9,035 nt of DNA, taken from positions 1 to 9,035 of the forward strand of contig DYKS01000023.1 in the NCBI GenBank assembly GCA_020722485.1, written 5' to 3'. This stretch comes from Candidatus Elulimicrobium sp. (GTDB lineage Bacteria > Patescibacteriota > Minisyncoccia > Moranbacterales > UBA9337). A model generated the notes under the pieces. It was not told the origin of the DNA. It saw only the letters and a program-made list of their open reading frames with translations, and made no database searches. This document shows, in pieces, positions 1 to 5,608 of the stretch (position 1 is the first letter of the stretch; every line of letters begins with the position of its first letter). The position numbers and the translations under genes are program-made.

Positions 1-1
1 T

Positions 2-274
2 TTTCGGATGTTTATTTTTGAAGCGGCTATTATTAGTTTTATTGGAGGAGCTTTAGGATTTATCAGTGGTTATGGGTTGGCTAAAATTTTAAATGAAATT
101 TTTAATATCTTGGCTAATAAAAGAGGAATAGAATCAGTGGATTTTATTTATATTCCTTTTTATTTTATGGTTATTTTAGTCGGACTTATTGCTTTTCTTG
201 GTTTGGTAACTGGAATAATGCCGGCGCGCCGAGCCGCCCGCATTCATGCGTTAATTGCTTTGCGTTATGAATAG
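2..274 (+). CDS. FtsX/MacB-like ABC transporter permease, C-terminal fragment
   Basis: The reading frame is open to the left edge (codons for Phe-Arg precede the first ATG at 8), so this is the 3' end of a longer gene. The visible 90 or so residues contain two membrane segments (about residues 7-28 and 52-72 counted from the ATG at 8) joined by a short polar loop. They end in PARRAARIHALIALRYE, the usual C-terminus of MacB-type permeases ('PA..AA...PIEALRYE'). Proteins of this family are the membrane half of ABC systems that drive efflux or lipoprotein/peptide release, working with a separate ATPase and often a periplasmic-adaptor-like protein. Those partners, if present, lie upstream of the window. 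Family assignment is firm; the substrate cannot be told. Confidence 0.85.
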   Translation, partial: FRMFIFEAAIISFIGGALGFISGYGLAKILNEIFNILANKRGIESVDFIYIPFYFMVILVGLIAFLGLVTGIMPARRAARIHALIALRYE

Positions 275-288
275 TGTTTATAACTTCC

Positions 289-309
289 AAATATCTTGCG
301 ATGTTTTTT
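289..309 (+). terminator. Weak candidate terminator after the permease
   Basis: AAATATC (289-295) and GATGTTT (300-306) can pair over seven positions, one of them G-U, with a four-base TTGC loop, and the right arm runs into a T stretch ending at 309. It lies 15 bases after the permease stop, which is the right place. The stem has only two G-C pairs, so it may be a chance match in AT-rich DNA. Confidence 0.3.
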
Positions 310-424
310 AATTTAATTTTTGTAAACAACGCTAGTAATTCTTATAAATTAGTTTATTTAAATAACGCGCCGGAGGTTGAAAAAATTTGAAGCAGTGTTT
401 CCATATCTATAAGAGACAATTTTG

Positions 425-433
425 TGATATAAT
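425..433 (+). promoter_or_regulatory. Extended -10 promoter candidate for the AI-2E/lgt operon
   Basis: TGATATAAT gives a perfect TATAAT (428-433) preceded by TG with one spacer base, the extended -10 form that can work without a good -35. No convincing -35 is seen 16-18 bases upstream. Transcription would begin near 440, about 28 bases before the GTG start. A 10-bp all-A/T palindrome (430-439 pairing with 445-454) overlaps the box. Confidence 0.5.
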
Positions 434-467
434 AAAAAAGTAAATTTTTTATTAATAAAAAACTACT

Positions 468-1529
468 GTGCAATTGCGAAATTACAATCTTTATTTTTTC
501 TTAATCATATTATTTGTTATAAGTGTTTTATTTCTTTGGGTTTTATCGCCTTTTTTTAAGCCGTTATTTGCCGCGATGGCTTTGGGGGTAGTTTTTTGGC
601 CATTAAATAAGTTTTTTTTAAAAATAACCGGTAGAAGAGAAGCGGTTAGTTCTCTGCTTACTTCTTTTTTGGCTTTTCTCTCTATTGTTATTCCCATATC
701 CATAACATTTATTCTTCTTGGACGAGAAGTTAATCAGATTTATAATCAAATATCTGTTGATGAAAATTTTTATGAAAGAAATATAGATTATTTAACTCAA
801 TTTTGGGATAATTCTTTTTTGGGTCATTATGTTTCCGCGGAAAATTTTTTAGATAAAGAAAAAATTGCCATTTCTTTAAAAAATTCCAGTCATTTTTTAT
901 TATCCTTGCTTCAAAAAACTTATTACAATGTTGCCGGTTTTATTTTTAATTTAATTGTGATGTTTTTTGCTCTTTATTATTTATTGGTTGATGGAAAAAA
1001 TTTTTTCAATAAAATAGTATTTTTAAGTCCTTTACGCGATGAATACGAAAAAATTATTCTGAAAAAGTTTTTTTCCGTGACGCGAGCAACCATCAAAGGA
1101 ACATTGATTATTGGAATAATTCAAGGATTTTTAGGCGGAGCGGTCTTCGCGATTGCCGGTATTTCTTCTCCGGTTATTTGGGGATTGGTTATGACATTGC
1201 TTTCTATTATTCCCTTGGCGGGATCGGCTTTTATTTGGCTGCCAGCGGGAGTGATTTTGCTTGTAATAGGAAAAATTTGGCAAGGAATTTTTATTTTGTC
1301 AGCCGGAACATTGATAATTTCCACTATAGATAATTTTTTGCGTCCAAAATTAGTGGGAAAAGATACACAGATTCATCCGCTTTTGGTTTTCTTTTCTACT
1401 TTGGGAGGATTGGCGCTTTTTGGTTTAGTTGGTTTTATTATCGGACCGGTGATTATGGCTTTATTTTTAGTTTTCTGGGAGATTTATGCTTATGAATTTA
1501 AAACTCAATTAAAGAAATACAATGCTTGA
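468..1529 (+). CDS. AI-2E family transporter (PerM/YdiK-type membrane protein)
   Basis: This 353-residue polytopic membrane protein has hydrophobic stretches near residues 8-27, 32-50, 60-85, 155-175, 210-232, 236-265, 268-288 and 300-335, and a soluble loop at about 86-150. The family hallmarks are in the C-terminal half: PLAGSAFIWLPAG (249-261), DNFLRPKLVG (288-297) and the HPLLVFFSTLGG stretch starting at 303. Length is typical. The family is named for autoinducer-2 export, but members also act as Na+/H+ antiporters or have no known substrate, so the substrate is open. The start is GTG; it has no Shine-Dalgarno sequence, and no better upstream start was found. It is the first gene of a tight operon and overlaps lgt by eight bases. 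Confidence 0.9.
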   Translation: MQLRNYNLYFFLIILFVISVLFLWVLSPFFKPLFAAMALGVVFWPLNKFFLKITGRREAVSSLLTSFLAFLSIVIPISITFILLGREVNQIYNQISVDENFYERNIDYLTQFWDNSFLGHYVSAENFLDKEKIAISLKNSSHFLLSLLQKTYYNVAGFIFNLIVMFFALYYLLVDGKNFFNKIVFLSPLRDEYEKIILKKFFSVTRATIKGTLIIGIIQGFLGGAVFAIAGISSPVIWGLVMTLLSIIPLAGSAFIWLPAGVILLVIGKIWQGIFILSAGTLIISTIDNFLRPKLVGKDTQIHPLLVFFSTLGGLALFGLVGFIIGPVIMALFLVFWEIYAYEFKTQLKKYNA

Positions 1530-2355
1530 AATTTGGCAAAATTTACCAACATTTATTAATCCGATTGCTTTTCAGATCGGATTTTTTGTAGTTAGGTGGT
1601 ATTCTTTGATGTGGATGACGGGAATAATTATAATTTATTTTGTTTTAAAAAAAGAAAAGATTGGAAAAACAAAAATTTACTTTGATTTGGATAAATTAAT
1701 GTTTTATTTAATGGGAGGAATTTTTTTGGGTGGTCGTCTAGGTTATGCGCTTTTTTATAATTTTAATTATTATTTCCAAAATCCGACGAAAATTTTCAAT
1801 CCTTTTTCTTTCAATTCGGAAGGAATACATTTTGAGGGTCTATATGGAATGAGTTATTTTGGCGGTCTAGTGGGAGCGTTGATAGCGGGATTTATTTTTG
1901 CGCGTAGAAATAAATTAGATTTTTTTTCTTTAGCTGATTTAGTTGCGCCAGTCATTCCTTTGGGTTATTTTTTTGGTCGGGTGGGTAATTTTTTGAACGG
2001 AGAACTTTTTGGACGAATAACAACTATGCCTTGGGGAATGAATTTTGGAGATGGAGTCTTGCGTCATCCTTCTCAACTTTACGAAGCAGCGGGAGAAGGA
2101 ATTTTGTTATTTTTTATTTTAAATTATCTAAAAAAACGAAGTTTTTTTTCTGGACATTTATTGTTGTTTTATATTTTCTTTTACTCTATAATTCGTTTTA
2201 TTTTGGAGTTTTTCCGTCAGCCTGATTTGCAAAAGTCTTTAATGTGGAATTTTTTAACTTTTAATCAAGTGATAGCTTTAATTTTTTCTAGTTTCGCGAT
2301 TTTGTTTTGGTTAATAAATTATGTTATGATAAAAGGAAGAAAAAATTTAATCTAA
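1522..2355 (+). CDS. lgt: Prolipoprotein diacylglyceryl transferase
   Basis: Lgt is an integral membrane enzyme that moves diacylglycerol from phosphatidylglycerol to the lipobox cysteine of prolipoproteins, the first step of lipoprotein maturation. The protein is 277 residues, normal for the family, and mostly hydrophobic. The family signature GRVGNFLNGELFG is at 152-164. Residues equivalent to the functionally important E. coli ones are visible: Y27 in RWY (Y26), R153 (R143), N156 (N146), E161 (E151), G164 (G154), Y221 (Y235), R225 and E229 in RFILEFFRQPD (R239, E243). HPSQLYEA at 182-189 is also typical. The exception is YGMSYFGGL at 108-116: the usual His of GMSFHGG (E. coli H103) is Phe113. 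The ATG overlaps the upstream gene (ATGCTTGA), suggesting translational coupling. No obvious lipobox protein is encoded in the window. Confidence 0.95.
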   Translation: MLEIWQNLPTFINPIAFQIGFFVVRWYSLMWMTGIIIIYFVLKKEKIGKTKIYFDLDKLMFYLMGGIFLGGRLGYALFYNFNYYFQNPTKIFNPFSFNSEGIHFEGLYGMSYFGGLVGALIAGFIFARRNKLDFFSLADLVAPVIPLGYFFGRVGNFLNGELFGRITTMPWGMNFGDGVLRHPSQLYEAAGEGILLFFILNYLKKRSFFSGHLLLFYIFFYSIIRFILEFFRQPDLQKSLMWNFLTFNQVIALIFSSFAILFWLINYVMIKGRKNLI

Positions 2356-2361
2356 TTAAAA

Positions 2362-3480
2362 ATGCCTTGTTTAGACAGAAAAAAAATAAATAAAAAAGAT
2401 TTTGACGGGATAATTTTGAGAAAGACAAAGAAGAAACGAGAAAAAAATTTGGATTACAATATTTTCCAAGCAAATAAAAACGAAGTTTCTTCTTTACTGC
2501 TTTCTTATAAAGAAAAAAGCGCCACCCCTTTCTTTTTTACGGAGGATTCTAAGTTATACATTACGCAACGGGAAGCAAAATTAATACAAAAAGGAATTAA
2601 ATTAGATAGAAGAAAGAAAAAGTGGGATAGCATTAGTTCCAGAATTATCAATGATTATCGTTATTTTCGCCCCCAAAAAGAAGATTTCTTTTATCGCAAG
2701 TATCGTGAATTCTTGAAAAAATACACCGAAATAGCGGAATTTTCCGTAGAGAAAGTTAATTTTTTTCAAAAAGCGCCATTGATTAAAGTTTGGAATATGT
2801 CTATAATTGGAGCGTTGGTGTTGGGTATGTTAGCGACAACTTTTATTTATCGTTATTTAGGAAGCGGTGTTTCCGCTGAAGGTGAAAACGAGAAAGAAAA
2901 AACCGCGGTGGCTAATGTTGATGAAAATATTGATGGTTTGGTTTTGGGGTTAGAAACGGAAAAAAACGCTCAGGAAAAAGAGAATGAATATTGGACAAAA
3001 GAGAAAGAAGAAGAATACATCAATCAAGTAGTGGATTATTTAGAAATACGAGAAAAAGAAGAATTGGAAAGAAAGATTAGAGAAATGGTTAAAGGTTATC
3101 CAATTGAAAAAATGGTTCCTTATATATTGGAAAAAGACAGGGAAACGGCAATATTTTTGATTGCTATTGCCAAAAAAGAAAGTAATTGGGGGAAAAGAGT
3201 GCCAGTTTTAAATAGTCAAGATTGTTATAATTATTGGGGTTATCGCGGAAAAAGAAAATTAATGGGTAGTGGCGGTCATACTTGTTTTAATAGTTCACGC
3301 GACGCGGTAGATACGGTAGCGAAAAGAATTGACTGGCTGATAAAAAATCAAAAATTGGATACACCGGCAGAAATGGTAATTTGGAAATGCGGTTCTTCTT
3401 GCGCCGCTACAGGCGGATATGAGTCGGCGCGCAAATGGATTAGTGATGTAGGTTATTACTTTAACAAATTAAATAATTAA
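2362..3480 (+). CDS. Membrane-anchored lysozyme-like (GH73/transglycosylase-type) protein
   Basis: The 372-residue protein has three parts. Residues 1-142 are Lys/Arg-rich and probably cytoplasmic. About 144-166 is one membrane segment (MSIIGALVLGMLATTFIYRYLG). The remainder is extracytoplasmic, beginning with a Glu/Lys-rich, probably coiled-coil linker (about 172-245). The C-terminal domain (about 255-372) carries AIAKKESNWGK, with Glu273 placed like the catalytic acid of lysozyme-like folds, then YNYWGYRGK and later WISDVGYYFNKL. This resembles the lysozyme-like domain common in Patescibacteria and annotated as endo-beta-N-acetylglucosaminidase-like. A role in cutting peptidoglycan is inference from the fold. 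Four cysteines (C288, C308, C343, C347) lie in the outer domain and could form disulfides. It starts six bases after lgt, without a Shine-Dalgarno, and is probably the last gene of that operon. Confidence 0.75.
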   Translation: MPCLDRKKINKKDFDGIILRKTKKKREKNLDYNIFQANKNEVSSLLLSYKEKSATPFFFTEDSKLYITQREAKLIQKGIKLDRRKKKWDSISSRIINDYRYFRPQKEDFFYRKYREFLKKYTEIAEFSVEKVNFFQKAPLIKVWNMSIIGALVLGMLATTFIYRYLGSGVSAEGENEKEKTAVANVDENIDGLVLGLETEKNAQEKENEYWTKEKEEEYINQVVDYLEIREKEELERKIREMVKGYPIEKMVPYILEKDRETAIFLIAIAKKESNWGKRVPVLNSQDCYNYWGYRGKRKLMGSGGHTCFNSSRDAVDTVAKRIDWLIKNQKLDTPAEMVIWKCGSSCAATGGYESARKWISDVGYYFNKLNN

Positions 3481-3495
3481 TTAAATTATTAGAAT

Positions 3496-3554
3496 TATTA
3501 ACATTATTTGTATTCCAAAGAAAGATGACTTTAAAAATACAAATAAAGTTAATA
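3496..3554 (+). repeat. Long imperfect inverted repeat between two genes
   Basis: Bases 3496-3514 pair with 3536-3554 over 19 positions with a single mismatch (3503 against 3547), around a 21-base loop. It begins 15 bases after the lysozyme-like gene and ends 10 bases before the next ATG. The right arm is followed by TTTT. The stem holds only two G-C pairs. It may be a weak terminator/attenuator, a 3'-end stabiliser or a binding site; the length of near-perfect pairing makes chance less likely than for other AT palindromes here. Confidence 0.55.
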
Positions 3555-3564
3555 TTTTACATCT

Positions 3565-4050
3565 ATGAATCAAAAAATAATTTTATTGTCGATGGCAATC
3601 GGAATAGTAGCGGTTTTTTTGTATATAAATGGACAAAAAAATCAAGCCGGAAGTATAGCAGGATGGGCAGAGAAAAAAAGCGAGCAAGTAAATACTATTA
3701 ATAATAGCGGAACTAGTGAAAAAGAAAATTCCGACGTTAAAAAAACGGAAGAATCGACGGAAGCAGAGAAAAAAGAGGGCGAGATAATTTATTATTATGG
3801 AGAAACTTGCCCTCATTGTCATAAGGTATTGAAATTTTTAGATGAAAATAAGATAGCTTCTAAAGTAAATTTTCAAAAAAAAGAAGTTTGGAAAAACGAG
3901 GAAAACAGAAAGGAATTTGAAGAAAAAATTAAAGAGTGCGGATTGGATAAAGGAAAGGTCGGCGTGCCTTTTCTTTACGCGCGCGGCAAATGTTTAATAG
4001 GTTCTCCAGACGTGATTGAATTTTTCAAAAAAGAAGCGGAGATGATTTAA
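3565..4050 (+). CDS. Membrane-anchored thioredoxin/glutaredoxin-like protein (CPHC)
   Basis: The 161-residue protein has an N-terminal signal-anchor (about residues 4-21), a low-complexity polar linker rich in Ser, Lys and Glu (about 24-72), and a thioredoxin-fold domain (73-161). The domain opens with a beta strand (EIIYYYG), then the redox motif C82-P-H-C85, and has a cis-proline candidate at P135 in VGVPFLY. It ends in CLIGSPDVIEFF, typical of glutaredoxin-like proteins. CPHC is the active-site sequence of DsbA, which often marks an oxidising centre. Extra cysteines are C125 and C143. The domain probably faces outside the membrane. It follows the lysozyme-like gene, whose outer domain has four cysteines, so disulfide formation or repair there is a reasonable inference. 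There is no lipobox and no Shine-Dalgarno. Confidence 0.85.
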   Translation: MNQKIILLSMAIGIVAVFLYINGQKNQAGSIAGWAEKKSEQVNTINNSGTSEKENSDVKKTEESTEAEKKEGEIIYYYGETCPHCHKVLKFLDENKIASKVNFQKKEVWKNEENRKEFEEKIKECGLDKGKVGVPFLYARGKCLIGSPDVIEFFKKEAEMI

Positions 4051-4053
4051 TTG

Positions 4054-4119
4054 TTTTGGCTTTAGACCATCAGAAACTATGATATATAGAAGGTTATATG
4101 ATGTTAAAGAAAGCCAAAA
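4054..4119 (+). other. Large stem-loop in the intergenic region
   Basis: TTTTGGCTTT (4054-4063) is the exact complement of AAAGCCAAAA (4110-4119), a perfect 10-bp stem. A second helix can form inside it from CATCA (4068-4072) and TGATG (4099-4103). There is no T tail after the right arm, so it is not a standard intrinsic terminator. It starts four bases after the thioredoxin-like gene stop. It may be a 3'-UTR or 5'-leader structure. A poor promoter match (TTGGCT 4056-4061, TATGAT 4078-4083, 16-base spacing) lies within it. Confidence 0.45.
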
Positions 4120-4185
4120 TTAGTAGTTATAAAATTAAAAAAATATTGAGTATTTTTGTTTAGATCTTAATGCAGGGTTTCTTAC

Positions 4186-4209
4186 AAATAAATAAATAAA
4201 TAAATAAAT
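4186..4209 (+). repeat. (AAAT)6 tetranucleotide tract
   Basis: Six perfect AAAT units in a row are followed by AAAAA and then directly by AAGGAG (4213-4218). Such tracts can gain or lose units by slipped-strand mispairing. The tract lies in the leader of the lysine-rich ORF rather than inside it, so slippage would change leader length, not reading frame. Confidence 0.9.
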
Positions 4210-4211
4210 AA

Positions 4212-4257
4212 AAAGGAGAAATTGAAAGGTTTACGAGAACAATTCAATTTCTTCGTT
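4212..4257 (+). promoter_or_regulatory. Shine-Dalgarno sequence buried in a 12-bp hairpin
   Basis: AAGGAG at 4213-4218 is the only consensus Shine-Dalgarno sequence I see in front of any gene here. Four of its six bases lie in a stem: 4215-4226 (GGAGAAATTGAA) pairs with 4243-4254 (TTCAATTTCTTC) over 12 positions with one G-U, around a 16-base loop. Two further A-T pairs (4212-4213 with 4256-4257) follow a mismatch. The possible TTG start (4222) is inside the stem and the ATG at 4264 lies nine bases beyond it. Folding would hide the site, suggesting translation control. Confidence 0.55.
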
Positions 4258-4263
4258 AAAAAA

Positions 4264-4344
4264 ATGGCTTGCAAAAAAAAGAAAAAAGTTGCTGGTAAAA
4301 AAATGACGATCAAAACAGCGGCAAAGACTAAAAAGAAAAAATAA
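4264..4344 (+). CDS. Very small lysine-rich basic protein
   Basis: From the ATG at 4264 this encodes 26 residues, MACKKKKKVAGKKMTIKTAA then KTKKKK, more than half of them lysine and with no acidic residue. An in-frame TTG at 4222, three bases after the Shine-Dalgarno AAGGAG, would add 14 residues (MKGLREQFNFFVKK) and give 40 residues; the frame is closed upstream by TAA at 4201. The TTG spacing is shorter than usual, so the start is undecided. The composition recalls the short Lys/Ala tails of histone-H1-like proteins, so nucleic-acid binding is a fair guess but no family is recognised. It lies between the thioredoxin-like and peroxiredoxin genes in a region dense with hairpins. It could also be a chance ORF within a structured leader or RNA. 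Confidence 0.5.
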   Translation: MACKKKKKVAGKKMTIKTAAKTKKKK

Positions 4345-4377
4345 TTTAAATTGAATTTTAATCAGTAATTTTCGTAA

Positions 4378-4402
4378 CGGTAAGGAATTTTTTTCCTTAT
4401 CG
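4378..4402 (+). other. Hairpin in the peroxiredoxin leader
   Basis: CGGTAAGGAA (4378-4387) pairs with TTCCTTATCG (4393-4402) over ten positions with one G-U and a five-base T loop. It ends 16 bases before the peroxiredoxin ATG and has no T tail, so it looks like a leader structure rather than a terminator. It could influence expression of the peroxidase. Confidence 0.5.
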
Positions 4403-4418
4403 AACGCGATCAAAAATT

Positions 4419-5090
4419 ATGGAAAAAGAATATATGTTTGAAAATGAGGGAATGCCTCTTATTGGCGATCAATTTCCCGAAGTGGAAGTTCAAACTACGC
4501 ACGGCAAAATGGTTTTGCCGAAAGATATGAAAGGAAAATGGTTTGTGCTTTTTTCTCATCCCGGAGATTTTACACCGGTATGCACTACGGAATTTGTGGC
4601 TTTTAGCAAAAATTATCCAAAATTTAAAAAAATCAATACTGAATTGATTGGTTTATCTATTGATCAAGTTTTTTCCCATATTAAATGGGTGGAATGGATT
4701 AAGGAAAATTTAAATGAAGAAATAAAATTTCCAATTATCGCCGATGATATGGGTATGGTGGCAGAGGAACTGGGAATGATTCATCCTGGGAAAGGAACTA
4801 ATACAGTGCGCGCCGTTTTTATCGTGGATAACAAAGGAGTGATTAGAACAATTTTGTATTATCCGCAGGAGTTAGGAAGAAGCGTAGCGGAAATTTTACG
4901 TTCCGTGGAAGCGATGCAGGTTTCCGATAAAAATGAAGTGGCAATGCCGGAAAATTGGCCGAACAACGAAATAATTGGAAAAGAAGTGATAATCCCGCCG
5001 GCCAAAGACGAGAAAACCGCTAAAGCGAGAATGAAACAAAAAGGATGTTATGATTGGTGGTTTTGCCACAAAAAGCTGAGCGAAAAATAA
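4419..5090 (+). CDS. Peroxiredoxin (archaeal-type Prx6 family, AhpC/TSA)
   Basis: This cytoplasmic thiol peroxidase reduces H2O2 and organic peroxides. The PxxxTxxC active site is at P48-G-D-F-T52-P-V-C55, so C55 is the peroxidatic cysteine, preceded by the conserved H47. NTVRAVFIVDNKG supplies the usual arginine. The 223-residue length and long C-terminal domain fit the Prx6 group. The C-terminus has C210 and C216 in GCYDWWFC, six residues apart, as in the Aeropyrum pernix enzyme (C50, C207, C213), so resolution through a C-terminal cysteine is likely, not a 1-Cys mechanism. ATGs at residues 6 and 12 are alternative starts; many relatives begin near MPLIGD. It is followed directly by a strong terminator. 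The membrane-anchored thioredoxin-like gene upstream is not an obvious reductant because it should face outside. Confidence 0.95.
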   Translation: MEKEYMFENEGMPLIGDQFPEVEVQTTHGKMVLPKDMKGKWFVLFSHPGDFTPVCTTEFVAFSKNYPKFKKINTELIGLSIDQVFSHIKWVEWIKENLNEEIKFPIIADDMGMVAEELGMIHPGKGTNTVRAVFIVDNKGVIRTILYYPQELGRSVAEILRSVEAMQVSDKNEVAMPENWPNNEIIGKEVIIPPAKDEKTAKARMKQKGCYDWWFCHKKLSEK

Positions 5091-5100
5091 TTTTGATTTA

Positions 5101-5130
5101 AAAAGAGTCCGTCTTGGCGGACTCTTTTTC
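5101..5130 (+). terminator. Strong intrinsic terminator after the peroxiredoxin gene
   Basis: AAAAAGAGTCCG (5101-5112) and CGGACTCTTTTT (5119-5130) form a perfect 12-bp stem around the loop TCTTGG, with a T tract in the 3' side. The A tract on the 5' side would also let it work on the opposite strand. It lies ten bases after the stop codon and separates the peroxiredoxin and superoxide reductase transcripts. Confidence 0.93.
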
Positions 5131-5169
5131 TCTTGCTATTTTTTTTAAAACTTATTGGAAAAATTTTCT

Positions 5170-5175
5170 TATAAA
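5170..5175 (+). promoter_or_regulatory. Possible -10 box for the superoxide reductase gene
   Basis: Because a strong terminator lies just upstream, a promoter is expected between 5131 and 5200. TATAAA at 5170-5175 is the best -10-like sequence, placing a start site near 5182. No good -35 lies at normal spacing (TTGGAA at 5155-5160 is only nine bases away), so this is weak. Confidence 0.3.
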
Positions 5176-5200
5176 TAGTAAATAAAGCGAATAAAAAACT

Positions 5201-5590
5201 ATGGTAAAAGTTAAACAAAAAAAAGAAATTTATAAATGTTCTGTTTGCGGAAATATAGTAGAAGTTCTTTTTGCTGGCGGTGGGGAATTGGTTTGTTGCG
5301 GTTTGCCAATGGAACTTCAGCAGGAAAATACAATGGAAGCGTCACTGGAAAAACATATTCCGATTATTGAAAGAACGGAAAAAGGGATACGAATCAAAGT
5401 AGGCGCTCATCCGCATCCAATGGAAGAAAATCATTATATTGAATGGATTGAAGTTTTTGATGGAAAACGGTTTTTCAAAAAAGAATTGAAGCCCGGAGAC
5501 GTTCCAGAAGGAGAATTTTGCATTGAAGGGGGAAAAATTATCGCTCGCGCCTATTGTAATATTCATGGTTTGTGGAAAGCAGAATCGTAA
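5201..5590 (+). CDS. dfx: Desulfoferrodoxin / superoxide reductase (2Fe type)
   Basis: Superoxide reductase reduces superoxide to H2O2 without making O2, a strategy typical of anaerobes. The 129-residue protein has both family domains. The N-terminal desulforedoxin-type rubredoxin-like iron site uses C13-x-x-C16 and C32-C33. The C-terminal catalytic site has the expected ligands H52, H72, H78, C119 and H122, matching the D. baarsii set (H49, H69, H75, C116, H119) with a constant offset of three, and the catalytic pair E50-K51 fits E47-K48. HPMEENHYIEWIEV is nearly consensus. All metal ligands are present, so it should be active in the cytoplasm. The peptidase gene follows after 18 bases, likely on the same transcript. 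The H2O2 product would be a substrate for the peroxiredoxin upstream. Confidence 0.96.
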   Translation: MVKVKQKKEIYKCSVCGNIVEVLFAGGGELVCCGLPMELQQENTMEASLEKHIPIIERTEKGIRIKVGAHPHPMEENHYIEWIEVFDGKRFFKKELKPGDVPEGEFCIEGGKIIARAYCNIHGLWKAES

Positions 5591-5608
5591 TTTAAATTTA
5601 ATATTTTT

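Noticed and set aside
2031..2225. Open frame inside lgt in another + frame
   Set aside because: It lies wholly inside a firmly identified lgt gene and its product has no recognisable motif; it is a frame shadow.
4186..4209. CRISPR-like or satellite array
   Set aside because: Units are only four bases with no spacers; it is a simple-sequence tract.
3583..4413. Minus-strand open frames rich in Phe and Leu (3583-3822 and 4231-4413)
   Set aside because: They are antisense to lysine-rich coding sequence, which automatically produces Phe/Leu-rich frames.
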